Shown here one piece after another: positions 18,676 to 27,794 of a stretch of 64,000 nucleotides of DNA; positions within the stretch are counted from its first letter, which is position 1, and every line of letters begins with the position of its first letter. The translations under genes and the position numbers were made by a program. Source of the stretch: CBDCUC01 sp965222485. Lineage in GTDB: Bacteria > Pseudomonadota > Alphaproteobacteria > Rhizobiales > Hyphomicrobiaceae. The notes under the pieces were generated by a model that saw nothing but the letters and a program-made list of their open reading frames with translations, searched no databases and was not told the origin of the DNA. The DNA lies in the NCBI GenBank assembly GCA_965222485.1, contig CBDCUC010000040.1, positions 1 to 64,000 on the forward strand, read 5' to 3'.

Positions 18676-19681
18676 CAGCATCACCCTATCAAGACGGCCA
18701 CGGTGGAAAAAAAGTTCGGCCGGTCTCACCCTGCATAGGGTCGCGTGCACGATTGCGATATGCACGATCGCTGTCGGAGCAAACGGCAACGAGCCAACAA
18801 GCAACAAAGAACTTTGCCAACCAGCGCAAGGTGACCCACGTAGCGTAACCGACGTCATCGATGCGGGCACGGTACGCCTAGATGATAATCGCCTGGTTCG
18901 GCTTGCGGGCATCGAACCACCTCACCCGCCTCGACCCCTGGAAAATAACGCAAACTGGCCGCTCCTTACGACAGCCAAGACCGAATTATCGGCACTCGTT
19001 TCTGCTCGCACGGTGTTTCTGGTCACCGAAAAACCAAACCGTGATTTTGGCAGAACTGACCGTTATAGCCGCCTCAACGCTCAGCTGTTTTTCGTTCCAA
19101 CACCAGGCACCAATTCGCAACACACGGCCGTGACAACTCCAACAGATAACGCGCCAACAGTCGCACCTGATGCCCCATCGTTAAGCAGTAGCAAACCACA
19201 ATGGGTGCAGGCCGTGCTTGTAGGTAAGGGATTGGCCCGCGCAACAACATTTGACATTAGTGACACCTGCTTCGCACACCTGCAGTCTCTCGAAGCAAAG
19301 GCACGTCGACTCAAACTTGGGCTGTGGCAGAACCCCGCCTACGCCATCAAAGCCGCACTGCACACCAAACACCTCAATACACTTCAAGGCACAATGCAAA
19401 TTGTCGCCGGCCGTATTGTCAAAGTCGGTATGACCCGCAAGCGCATCTACCTCAATTTCGATAACGACTGGCGCACCGACTTCACCGCCGTAGTCGACCG
19501 GAACACATCAGGAATATCGCGCAATTGGTTGAATGGGCTAAAGCGCCTTGAGGGTCGTTGGGTCCGCATACGTGGATGGCTGGAAAACCGCAATGGTCCC
19601 TCAATCGTTGTGAGCACCGCGCGCCAAATTGAAGTGCCCGAGGTTGCACCAGACAGCTCGGAACGGTTGCGACCCTACTGA
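18656..19681 (+). CDS. thermonuclease-fold (SNase-like) exported protein, probably not a nuclease
   Basis: 341 residues; the ATG overlaps the end of the RTX frame by 20 bases, so the genes may be co-transcribed. A basic N-terminus and hydrophobic stretch (VACTIAICTIAVGANG) suggest export. The SNase core is visible: VIDAGTVRLDD, RLVRLAGIEPPHPP and DRYSRLNAQLFF. The usual DGDT is changed to DAGT, and the catalytic Glu of the GIDxPE motif is replaced by His, so nuclease activity is doubtful; the second Arg (YSR) is kept. A Ser/Thr/Pro-rich insert (about residues 140-180) splits the fold. A C-terminal domain (about 245-330, KRIYLNFDNDWRTDFTAVV) resembles the OB-like tail common in alphaproteobacterial members. 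Transcription probably ends at the hairpin just after. Confidence 0.75.
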   Translation: MTSRSADSITLSRRPRWKKSSAGLTLHRVACTIAICTIAVGANGNEPTSNKELCQPAQGDPRSVTDVIDAGTVRLDDNRLVRLAGIEPPHPPRPLENNANWPLLTTAKTELSALVSARTVFLVTEKPNRDFGRTDRYSRLNAQLFFVPTPGTNSQHTAVTTPTDNAPTVAPDAPSLSSSKPQWVQAVLVGKGLARATTFDISDTCFAHLQSLEAKARRLKLGLWQNPAYAIKAALHTKHLNTLQGTMQIVAGRIVKVGMTRKRIYLNFDNDWRTDFTAVVDRNTSGISRNWLNGLKRLEGRWVRIRGWLENRNGPSIVVSTARQIEVPEVAPDSSERLRPY

Positions 19682-19686
19682 CAGAA

Positions 19687-19718
19687 AAGCCCGGAGGCCA
19701 AGGCCACCGGGCTTATCA
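19687..19718. terminator. bidirectional rho-independent terminator between SNase-like gene and carD
   Basis: An 8-bp stem AAGCCCGG/CCGGGCTT with an inner GGCC-AA-GGCC stem lies between two convergent genes. On the minus strand it is followed by TTTTCT, giving a good terminator for carD; on the plus strand the tail is weaker. Confidence 0.75.
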
Positions 19719-19787
19719 ATTGATACTCTGCGAAAACACCCCACCACAACCTCCCGCCATCTGACGGAAGGACGGTGCGGGCATAAT

Positions 19788-21194
19788 CTATGCGGCGCGG
19801 GGCTCGTCTTCGTTGTCTCCGCCGTCCTGCGCAGCAAGGTCTGCTTCGTCTGCCAGCCTGCGGCCACGCGCACTCTTGGACAAAACTTCTGTGATCCGCT
19901 GTACGGCACCGCGCTCGTCCAATTTCTCGACTGCGGCGACCTCGCGGGCCATCCGGTCCAGTGCGTCTTCATAGAGCTGACGCTCAGAGTAGGACTGCTC
20001 CGGTTGCGCATCCGAGCGGTAAAGGTCACGCACAACTTCTGCGATCGAAATGAGATCACCGGAGTTGATCTTTGCCACATATTCCTGCGCACGCCGGCTC
20101 CACATCGTGCGTTTCACACGGGCACGGCCCTTGAGGATATCCATCGCCTTTTTGACGGTGGCCTCCTCAGAGAGCTTACGCATACCGACGCTTTCCAACT
20201 TTCCGGTCGGCACATGCAAAGTAAGCTTTTCTTTTTCGAAATTGATGACGAACAGCTCCAACGCAATACCGGCGATCTCTTGCTCTTCGATACCGATGAT
20301 GCGCCCGACGCCATGCGCCGGATAGACCACATACTCGTTTGTTTTAAATCCATGCCGCTGACTCACCGGCTTCTTTGGTCCACGCGCCGCGTCACCACCC
20401 TTCGCCGCATCTGACGCGGCAGCCATTTTTGCTGAGCCGCGTGGAACCGATGCCGCGACAGAACGCTGCGCCTCGGCACGTGAAGCTGCACGCCGCAGAC
20501 CAGCTGCCACCTCCGCGATCGACGCCGGCGACATCTTCCTGACCCTTTTGGTCTGGCTTGTTCGAGCAGACGACGCGGTGCGCCCCGATGTAGCTCGACC
20601 TGCAGACTTGGCCGCAGCTGCACTGGCCTTCTTAGCGGCTGGCTTTGCTTTCTGCACGGTGCTCCTGGCCTTGGCCGCAACCTTATTCGCCGGTTTGCTA
20701 GCCGCACCAGCTGCCTTAACCTTCTCAGCACTCTTGACTGCTGGCTTTTTGACGGCCTTGCTGGCCGCAACTTTCTTAGTGACCTTTTTGGTTGCTGCTA
20801 CGGACTTGCCGGCTGCCGCCTTGCGCGAAGTCTTAGCCGCTGGCTTGGCGGCATTTTTCTTGGTTGGTACCGCTGATTTGGCCGCACCGGTCTTTTTCGC
20901 CGGTGACTTTGCGGCTGCCGCCACCTTCCGTGTGGTAGCTTTGGCAGCAGTACCGGCCTTGGCTGTTTTTTTCAGCGCACCAGGCTTCTTCAAAGCCGCC
21001 GCCTTGGCTTTGGTCGCAGACGTCGGCTTTTTTGCCGCCGTTGTTCGGGTCGTTACCTTCTTTGTTGCTGCACTGCCAGCTGCCGTTTTTCGCGCACGCG
21101 AAGACGTAGCGGCTGTTGCGGCCGTTTTGCGAACGGTTTTCCCTGTACCGCCAGCAGCAACCCCCGTCTTACGCGCTTTTGTCTTCACAGCCAT
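19788..21194 (-). CDS. carD: CarD family transcriptional regulator with histone H1-like N-terminal tail
   Basis: About 468 residues from the ATG at 21194 (MAVKTKARKTG), which follows AGAGGTGG; the frame could be extended to 21272. The C-terminal third is a normal CarD/CdnL protein: QRHGFKTNEYVVYPAHGVGR, an RNA-polymerase-binding Tudor-like domain, then the helical DNA-binding part with SRRAQEYVAKINSGDLISIA. In bacteria CarD binds RNA polymerase and stabilises open complexes, notably at rRNA promoters. The first 280 or so residues are almost only Ala, Lys, Thr, Ser, Pro and Val in KKxAAK-type repeats, like AlgP or histone H1 tails, and should bind DNA non-specifically. Most CarD proteins are about 160-200 residues. 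It follows helicase, S4 and fdxA, a familiar Hyphomicrobiales order. Confidence 0.93.
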   Translation of the reverse strand: MAVKTKARKTGVAAGGTGKTVRKTAATAATSSRARKTAAGSAATKKVTTRTTAAKKPTSATKAKAAALKKPGALKKTAKAGTAAKATTRKVAAAAKSPAKKTGAAKSAVPTKKNAAKPAAKTSRKAAAGKSVAATKKVTKKVAASKAVKKPAVKSAEKVKAAGAASKPANKVAAKARSTVQKAKPAAKKASAAAAKSAGRATSGRTASSARTSQTKRVRKMSPASIAEVAAGLRRAASRAEAQRSVAASVPRGSAKMAAASDAAKGGDAARGPKKPVSQRHGFKTNEYVVYPAHGVGRIIGIEEQEIAGIALELFVINFEKEKLTLHVPTGKLESVGMRKLSEEATVKKAMDILKGRARVKRTMWSRRAQEYVAKINSGDLISIAEVVRDLYRSDAQPEQSYSERQLYEDALDRMAREVAAVEKLDERGAVQRITEVLSKSARGRRLADEADLAAQDGGDNEDEPRAA

Positions 21195-21826
21195 AATCTT
21201 CGTTCCACCTCTCGTCATACGCATCAGCCCACCAATCACGCGGATGGACCCTGACGCGGTCTCGCCCGCCAAAAACCGTCAATCAGGGTCACAATTGACA
21301 CCTGATCACAGTTCGTGGGCGAACACGCCAACCTCCCGGCAAAGTGACTAAACCACTGGACCGAGAGCACAAATTACTCCGCCTGCGCCAAACCGTTGGT
21401 CAGGCGTCAGCCGTCTTGCCTTCATGGCTATGCTGTACGAGGTTATGCCTGCTGCGAATTTGACCCACCAAGTCTCACTGAGGCACGGTTTCCCCATGTT
21501 CAGGGGGGTAATGCCCTAATTTTGTTCGCGACAGTTCTATTTTTGTTCAGCTACGCCACTCAATTTGCCAATGTAACACATTATTCACGCAAATTGAAGG
21601 GTGGGCAGAATAACGATGTTCAATCTAACCATTCAGCCGTTTCGGTTTTGCAGTTTCGTATTCGCCTATTACATTGATATAAAAGAAAAATTCACAAACG
21701 ATAGTTCAACTTATTGGGCCGGGACAGCAATTAACCAAGACAAGCGCCCCTCTGCCCTTCAGATGGCATGTCACGCCGTCCGAGAGCAATGAGAGCGAAA
21801 TTCATCCCGCACCTACAGGCGCGCAA
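21195..21826. other. 632-base gap between fdxA and carD
   Basis: No gene supported. An AT-rich part (about 21530-21740) lies downstream of fdxA and upstream of carD and probably carries the carD promoter. No clear -35/-10 pair or terminator could be fixed by eye. Confidence 0.4.
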
Positions 21827-22165
21827 TCAGTCCCCCTCACCTGGCTCCGTTGAAAAATACTTGTCGAATTTGCCCTTTTCATCGCGAAAGTTGTCCGCAT
21901 CGGCGGGTGCATCTTTTTTAGCCGTGATGTTCGGCCACTTCTCGGAGTAGTCGCGATTCAACTCCAACCACTTCTCTAATCCCGGTTCGGTGTCAGGCTT
22001 TATTGCATCAACGGGGCATTCCGGCTCACAGACACCGCAGTCAATGCACTCGTCAGGATGAATGACGAGCATGTTCTCACCCTCATAGAAGCAGTCCACC
22101 GGGCATACCTCGACGCAGTCAGTGAATTTGCATTTGATGCAGTTCTCGTTGACGATATAGGTCAT
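21827..22165 (-). CDS. fdxA: ferredoxin FdxA, 7Fe-8S type
   Basis: 112 residues, normal for FdxA. The N-terminal cluster motif (Cys9, Cys17, Cys21-Pro) is the pattern for a 3Fe-4S site. CIDCGVCEPECP gives the 4Fe-4S site. The C-terminal extension (KPDTEPGLEKWLELNRDYSE) is typical of the alphaproteobacterial form. It carries electrons in the cytoplasm; its partners here are unknown. It sits between the S4 protein and carD on the minus strand, 210 bases after the S4 stop. Confidence 0.96.
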   Translation of the reverse strand: MTYIVNENCIKCKFTDCVEVCPVDCFYEGENMLVIHPDECIDCGVCEPECPVDAIKPDTEPGLEKWLELNRDYSEKWPNITAKKDAPADADNFRDEKGKFDKYFSTEPGEGD

Positions 22166-22375
22166 CCGCTAATTCAGGCTCCATTCTCACAAATTGTGTC
22201 CACCCACGCCCGCCCTGCACGGCGGCTGCGCGCAGCATTGGCCCGTTCAACCAAAAGCCGGGCAAATCCAGACAACAACTGCCTACATAAGTTGCACCAC
22301 CACCACGCGACTATGCAGTCCTAATGCAAGCATTGGCACTCGCACCGAAAAATGCCGCGCCATCTATCCCCGCAG

Positions 22376-22867
22376 CTATTCGGGCATGCTCCGCCATTTG
22401 TCCAGTAGCCGGCGTTCCTTTTTGGTTGGACGTCCACTGCCCGGTGGTCTGGCAGCACCTGGAAGCACTCCACCCCCTTCGACACCTCTGCCAGACAGCG
22501 CAGTTGCCGCAGATTTGGGCTTATCTTCCGCCGCTGTCAATTCCTCATAAAGCAGGCGAGCTTCCGCGGCCGGTCCGCGCCGCTTGCCCAGCGCCTCAAT
22601 TTTCAACACTCTGATAGTCCGCCCAACCGCAGCGGTTACAACGTCGCCACGCCGCACCGCCTGGCTGGGTTTCTCAGCCCGGACACGATTGATGCGGACC
22701 TTGCCACGGCTCACCAACCCCGCAGCAAGAGTACGTGACTTTGCAATGCGCGCGTACCAAAGCCATTTGTCAAGCCGCTGTGTGGCACTTCCACCAATCA
22801 CAACGCCGCCAGCTGTTGACGCTTCACCAGACGTGCCATCCGAGCCCTCTGCGCGCTTACCTGTCAC
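22376..22867 (-). CDS. S4 domain RNA-binding protein, Hsp15-like
   Basis: 163 residues. The S4 fold is clear: QRLDKWLWYARIAKSRTLAA, GLVSRGKVRINRVRAEKPSQ and RRGDVV. Hsp15 in E. coli binds stalled 50S subunits carrying nascent chains; that role is only suggested here. A Gly/Pro/Arg-rich tail follows the domain and is probably disordered. The ATG starts two bases after the stop of the helicase gene, so the two are almost certainly co-translated. Confidence 0.92.
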   Translation of the reverse strand: MTGKRAEGSDGTSGEASTAGGVVIGGSATQRLDKWLWYARIAKSRTLAAGLVSRGKVRINRVRAEKPSQAVRRGDVVTAAVGRTIRVLKIEALGKRRGPAAEARLLYEELTAAEDKPKSAATALSGRGVEGGGVLPGAARPPGSGRPTKKERRLLDKWRSMPE

Positions 22868-22869
22868 AG

Positions 22870-25800
22870 TTACGACCCGTCGTCATCTTGCCGCTTCTGA
22901 AGGGCATCTTTCAGCGCCCCCAAAGCGGCGAACGGAGAATCTGGATCCATTCCCTTGCGGCTTGGGGAGGAAGACTGAACGAACGCGCCCCGTTTGCTGT
23001 CGCGCCGCTCCTTGCGGCCCTTGCCGCGCCGTTGTTCCGCAGATTTGCCAGACCTGTCGGCCTTCGCACCCTTTCCCTGCCAACCTGACCTTCCACCGTT
23101 GGCGTTGGTAGCACCCCTACCTCTTTCACCACCGTTTCGACTTGCACCGTTGCCAGCACCTGAATGACCTGCTGATGAGCCCTCCTTCTGCTTGGCATCG
23201 TCGGATCCCGCAGCTGTCTTGTTTTCCTGGCCTCCACCGGCGTGCCGGCCGGCCTGCCCGCCGCGACGGTTGCGCTCGCGACGCCGACCACCACTGCGCC
23301 CCTTACGCGGCCGCCATATCTCTTCAAACTGCGGTTCCGCATCGGCGGGGTCCGTGCCGTCGCTTGCCAACTTGGCGAGGCTGGCAGAAGGCACTGTTTC
23401 GCCCGCCTCCTGCACTTCAACGCCACTTTCTGTATCCTGTAGCGAGCTTGTATCGCTTGTCTTCTCAGAAGTTTCGCTTGGCTCAACGCTGGTTTTGGTC
23501 TGGTCTACGTCTGTACTACTCTCACCTGTTGCTACTGCAGTCGGCTGTTCGCCTTGTCGGTCACCATCATCCTGATCCCGTGAACCGGTCTGCTTATTCG
23601 CCAACGGCCGGCGTTCCAACCGGAATCCAAGCGACTTCAAAACGCTGCCAAGTTCGTCGGGGGAGCAGCCAAGGATCGACATCATTGCTGGTGTGACTTT
23701 GAAGCCGCCATCACCAGTAGAACCATTTGGCGCCTCGCCCTCGCCAGCCGAACCGGCTCGCCAAGCAAGCAGCGGCCGGATTTGATCGGCAAGACGCTCA
23801 AGAATATCCAGCCGCACCGCCCGCGGCCCACACAGGTGGAAACCGTTGGCACGATAAAACGTCTCTGAAATCTCAGCATCTGCGACCACCGAGGTCAGCC
23901 CGGCCCTTGGCGGCTCTGGCAACGCACGTAACTCAAGGCCATTTTCGCCGGCATGTTTTAGATTCCACAGCGTTGCCGCCAACTTGGCAGGGGCCGGCTT
24001 TAGGAGCAACGGGAAATAGACATTGAATGCACCGAACCTGACACCGTACTTGCGCAATTGCGCACGCGCCGTTTGATCAAGCTCCTTGATTTCCGATGCC
24101 ACGCTCTCGCGTTTCAGAATGCCGAAAGATTCAACAAGACGATAGGCGACGCCACGTGCCAGGCCGCTTACGTCTTCCGCCTTCTTCAGATCCGCCAAGG
24201 GTTTTAGGCGTTCGCCAACAATCTCTTCCACCCAGGCCGACAGCCGGGCCAAAACCTTGTCCCGGTCCTGTACCGAAAGATGCTCGTCCACCTGCATATT
24301 GACGGTTGGCTTGAGCGGATCATCGGACGCTTCAAGCTGTGCAATCTCCTCGCCGCGCCAGAAAATTCGACCGTCACGCTCCAACTTGAACGCGTCTGCC
24401 TTGGCGGCGGCTGCGCGCCGCGCCCGCATTGCGAGCTCGCCCGACAACACTTGTGCCGCCGCGTTTCGCATCGCCTTGCCATTTACACCGCTATCGGATT
24501 GCGTATCGGGCAGAAAACGAAAACCCTGCAATCGGCCAACGAAATGATCTTCCACGCTCACGGCGCCATCGTCTCCGATTACCGCACTAAGCTCGTCCTT
24601 GTCGCGCATTCCCTTCATCAGCGCACTCGTGCGCCGGTCCACGAACCGCTGGGTCAAACGCTCGTGCAGTGCATCGGACAACGCATCTTCGATTTCCTTC
24701 GTCCGACCTTGCCAATGCAAAGGATCGGCGAGCCAATCAATGCGATTGGAAACAAAAGTCCAAGTGCGAATGTGAGCAATTCTGTTTGCCAGCGTATCAA
24801 TATCGCCATCGGTTCGATCCGCAAACGCAACCTGCTTGGCAAACCAGTCCGCATCAATGTGGCCGTCATCCTTGGCGACGAACTTGTAGAGCGAGGCAAT
24901 CAGGTCCGCATGGTTCTGGGATGAGATCTTTCGGTAATCCGGAACCTGGCAGACCTCCCACAATTTGGTAACGGCAGCAGGAGACGAGGCGAGTTTTACA
25001 ATCTCTTCATCTCTGCTGACGGCCTCTAGCGCATCAACATCATCGCTATTGCGTGCCCGCACCAGCCGCCGCTCCGACGGCATTTGCCTCAAGGACTCGC
25101 GCAATGCTTTCAAGCTCGAAAAATCAAGGTTGGTGCTGCGCCACTGCAAAACCTTGACCGGATCGAAGGTGTGCGTCTCGAGCCGCTCGATAGTCTCTGC
25201 ATCCAATGGCTGAGCGGACCCGGTAACGCCAAAGGTACCGTCGTTCATGTGGCGGCCGGCACGACCGGCTATCTGCGACAGCTCGCTCGGCGTCAGGTCC
25301 CGGTGGTTCTGCCCGTCAAATTTGCGCGTTGCTGAAAAGGCGACGTGGTCGACATCCAAGTTGAGCCCCATGCCAATCGCGTCGGTCGCAACCAGAAAAT
25401 CCACATCGCCAGATTGATAAAGAGCGACCTGCGCATTGCGCGTACGTGGAGACAAAGCCCCCAACACAACGGCCGCCCCTCCGCGTTGACGGCGAATGAG
25501 TTCCGCAATCGAGTAGACATCGTTTGCGGAAAACGCGACCACCGCCGAACGTGCCGGCAGACGCGTTATTTTTTTTTCGCCGGCATAGCTGAGTTTCGAT
25601 AGCCTTGGTCGCGAGATGAAGTTTGCACCGGGAATGAGATCCTGGATCGCATCACGCATTGTCTGCGCGCCTAACAGCAATGTTTCCGAGCGACCACGCG
25701 CATTCAACATCCGGTCGGTAAAGACATGACCACGCTCAACGTCTGCGGCAAGCTGCACTTCATCGATGGCTAAAAAATCGACATCCACATCGCGGGGCAT

Positions 25801-26058
25801 GGCCTCCACGGTGGCAACCCAGTAACGCGCGCGCTCTGGTTTGATCTTCTCTTCACCGGTAATGAGTGCGACGTTTGCAGAGCCGCAACGCTTGCAGATC
25901 TTATCATAAACCTCACGCGCAAGCAGACGCAGCGGCAAACCAATCAGTCCGCTTTCGTGCCCGAGCATGCGCTCTATCGCCAGATGCGTTTTGCCAGTAT
26001 TCGTCGGCCCCAGAACCGCCGTCACATGGCGGATCCGTGTCTCAAGGTCACTATCCAT
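22870..26058 (-). CDS. Suv3-like superfamily 2 RNA helicase with disordered tail
   Basis: 1062 residues. The N-terminus has Walker A GPTNTGKTHLA, the FLAIDEVQLAAD box, LLLGAQTM and helicase motif VI QIAGRAGRHMNDGTFG, in the manner of Suv3/MgpS-like helicases that unwind RNA, often with the degradosome in mitochondria. The middle (about 330-800) is the conserved helical and C-terminal region. The last 250 residues are low-complexity: Ser/Thr/Glu-rich, then Arg/Gly/Asn-rich (RRRERNRRGGQAGRH), ending in ALGALKDALQKRQDD, likely an RNA-binding disordered tail. First gene of the helicase-S4-fdxA-carD run. Two perfect inverted repeats lie in its upstream gap. Confidence 0.92.
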   Translation of the reverse strand: MDSDLETRIRHVTAVLGPTNTGKTHLAIERMLGHESGLIGLPLRLLAREVYDKICKRCGSANVALITGEEKIKPERARYWVATVEAMPRDVDVDFLAIDEVQLAADVERGHVFTDRMLNARGRSETLLLGAQTMRDAIQDLIPGANFISRPRLSKLSYAGEKKITRLPARSAVVAFSANDVYSIAELIRRQRGGAAVVLGALSPRTRNAQVALYQSGDVDFLVATDAIGMGLNLDVDHVAFSATRKFDGQNHRDLTPSELSQIAGRAGRHMNDGTFGVTGSAQPLDAETIERLETHTFDPVKVLQWRSTNLDFSSLKALRESLRQMPSERRLVRARNSDDVDALEAVSRDEEIVKLASSPAAVTKLWEVCQVPDYRKISSQNHADLIASLYKFVAKDDGHIDADWFAKQVAFADRTDGDIDTLANRIAHIRTWTFVSNRIDWLADPLHWQGRTKEIEDALSDALHERLTQRFVDRRTSALMKGMRDKDELSAVIGDDGAVSVEDHFVGRLQGFRFLPDTQSDSGVNGKAMRNAAAQVLSGELAMRARRAAAAKADAFKLERDGRIFWRGEEIAQLEASDDPLKPTVNMQVDEHLSVQDRDKVLARLSAWVEEIVGERLKPLADLKKAEDVSGLARGVAYRLVESFGILKRESVASEIKELDQTARAQLRKYGVRFGAFNVYFPLLLKPAPAKLAATLWNLKHAGENGLELRALPEPPRAGLTSVVADAEISETFYRANGFHLCGPRAVRLDILERLADQIRPLLAWRAGSAGEGEAPNGSTGDGGFKVTPAMMSILGCSPDELGSVLKSLGFRLERRPLANKQTGSRDQDDGDRQGEQPTAVATGESSTDVDQTKTSVEPSETSEKTSDTSSLQDTESGVEVQEAGETVPSASLAKLASDGTDPADAEPQFEEIWRPRKGRSGGRRRERNRRGGQAGRHAGGGQENKTAAGSDDAKQKEGSSAGHSGAGNGASRNGGERGRGATNANGGRSGWQGKGAKADRSGKSAEQRRGKGRKERRDSKRGAFVQSSSPSRKGMDPDSPFAALGALKDALQKRQDDDGS

Positions 26059-26375
26059 CGGGATGAGGCCTCCTAATATTGAGCCCTCTCAATTTCGGGA
26101 TGATCTCGAAGGCGAGAAGGCAGCTGTAATTGGCATTACAGAGCAACCCGCCAAGATCAAGGCCCATATTTGCACAAATAGAGTTCCATGCGGGAACTCT
26201 GAAGTCAGAAAGTCATAAACCTTAAGCAGAGTACAGACGTCAACCAGCAAGCCAGATCAAACGGGTTTACCGGTTGATCGATAATCCCAATCGGGGCTGG
26301 AAAATTTCCCGGCCAAATAGGGTCCGAACCGCAACCGTCTCACTACGATCCGCGCCTGCCGGGCAGGGCACGGGC
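26059..26375. other. 317-base gap with two perfect inverted repeats
   Basis: It lies between the end of the DUF3108 gene and the helicase start, both on the minus strand. CTGTAAT/ATTACAG (26124-26141, 4-base spacer) and AGAGTTCC/GGAACTCT (26180-26200, 5-base loop) are perfect. They may be a terminator and an operator or leader hairpin. No gene is seen. Confidence 0.5.
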
Positions 26376-27266
26376 TTAGTAGACCAAGGCGATACGCTTG
26401 CGCCGTTTCGTCGTGATGTTGACCCGATCCGACGTCAACGTAACAGTGCCTGCAATTGTTGGAATTCGGATCTCGAAGGGGACGAACAAGTCCGCCGACG
26501 GTATCGGCCGCAAGGCAATTTCGATCCCGTCATTGGCGGCCATCGACTTCGTCTCGCTGTTGGGCTTATAGCCCGCGATTGGCACGTAGCGAACACCGCA
26601 CACAATTGCGATGCCGGGTTGACCCGATGCTGACGCATCCGATATCGCCTCTTGCCGCCTATACGACAAACGCAGGTCAAAACGCTGCTTTCCATCGAAG
26701 ATCGACAGTTTGCGCTTACACGGATTGCTGCGGATGCCATGCTTCGTTCGCGAGAGCGCCATGACAGCGGACATAGGATCCATCACACCCTTAAGGTGGT
26801 GCCTCTCAAGCGGCACCTCTCCAGATGCCGGGGCCTTCTGAGGACTGCGGGAAACGTTGGAGATTCCCTCGCGGTCAAAGTTCATTGAAACCGAACCGCT
26901 TTTGGAATTGCTGCGAAAGTTGAACAAGTAGGCGGACGGCTTGGGCGCGTGCTTTGCAATACGACCTGCCGACCGTGTAATGCCGCGCCATTTTATAGCG
27001 CCCAGCAATATCGAGATTTCCGCATCGCCATTGAGACGATAGCCGTTCGGTCCAACTTCCGAGGTGAATTGGAAACTACCGATATCGAAGCCGTTGAAGT
27101 TTATCCGATAGGAAGCATCAACAGAGGCTGGCCAGCTTTCAGCCCGCACATCATGCGAACCGATAGTCAGGCCGAGACCGGCGACTGCAAAACCTGCCGC
27201 AATGGCGGCTACTGCCGAACTGCACGTACGATTCATGCGCGCCGGCGACGCGAAACGGATAATCAT
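26376..27266 (-). CDS. DUF3108 domain-containing exported protein
   Basis: About 296 residues from the ATG at 27266, which has GGGGAAAG eight bases upstream; longer starts up to 27419 lack a good site. A signal peptide (SSAVAAIAAGFAVAGLGLTI, cut near VRA) leads to a beta-rich domain with YRINFNGFDIGSFQF and YRLNGDAEISILL, the DUF3108 signature. Members are periplasmic with unknown function. It is divergent from rpmB, a common arrangement in Hyphomicrobiales. Confidence 0.85.
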   Translation of the reverse strand: MIIRFASPARMNRTCSSAVAAIAAGFAVAGLGLTIGSHDVRAESWPASVDASYRINFNGFDIGSFQFTSEVGPNGYRLNGDAEISILLGAIKWRGITRSAGRIAKHAPKPSAYLFNFRSNSKSGSVSMNFDREGISNVSRSPQKAPASGEVPLERHHLKGVMDPMSAVMALSRTKHGIRSNPCKRKLSIFDGKQRFDLRLSYRRQEAISDASASGQPGIAIVCGVRYVPIAGYKPNSETKSMAANDGIEIALRPIPSADLFVPFEIRIPTIAGTVTLTSDRVNITTKRRKRIALVY

Positions 27267-27794
27267 CGAGACTACTTTCCCCATAGAACGCGGGCGTCCT
27301 GACAGATGCTCGTCAGGAGATGCGACCAATCTTTGTCTCCCCAATCGTGCCCCAAAAGGGTTAATGAGTGACTGACGCCCGCTCCATTCCGGAACGCATA
27401 CTTGCGGGGCCAGCCTCAACCATCAATTGCGAACCGTTGGAAACCCACAGGCGTTTCGGCCACACTTGCCCTCAGCCGACTCGAAGGGCCCCGCATCTGA
27501 GTTGACACCAGCCGACACGCCAAACAGAGCTGGACCGGATCAGTCCACGCAGTACTGACCGCGTGCCGACCCGCGTCATATGGCCCGCGGATCGGCCAGA
27601 ACGACGACCCTTGACGCTGGCCCCGCACCTCCCGTATAGACTTCGCACTCTGGCAAACCGCAGCCCCGGCAGCGGGAAACGTGTGGCGGCCGCAAACGCT
27701 CACACCAGATTGCCAAGCATAATCAAAGATTTCAGACTGACCGCGCAAGCCTGACCGACAACAGGGACGGTTGCGCCGGAGGAGTTCAGACCAA
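27267..27794. other. 528-base divergent promoter region and rpmB leader
   Basis: Carries the rpmB promoter (27611-27640) and an mRNA leader of about 150 bases with a possible GTGTG/CACAC hairpin. Toward the DUF3108 gene no clear promoter was fixed. Reading frames across this region are not supported. Confidence 0.55.
27611..27640 (+). promoter_or_regulatory. sigma-70 type promoter of rpmB
   Basis: TTGACG (27611-27616), an 18-base spacer and TATAGA (27635-27640). This matches the alphaproteobacterial housekeeping promoter used for ribosomal genes. Expected transcription start is near 27647, giving a 5' leader of about 148 bases before the rpmB ATG. Confidence 0.7.

Noticed and set aside
20548..21351. 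267-codon plus-strand frame that looks like a membrane protein
   Set aside because: It is antisense to the Lys/Ala-rich CarD tail; the complement of Ala/Lys codons gives Ala/Leu/Phe runs. CarD on the minus strand is clearly the real gene.
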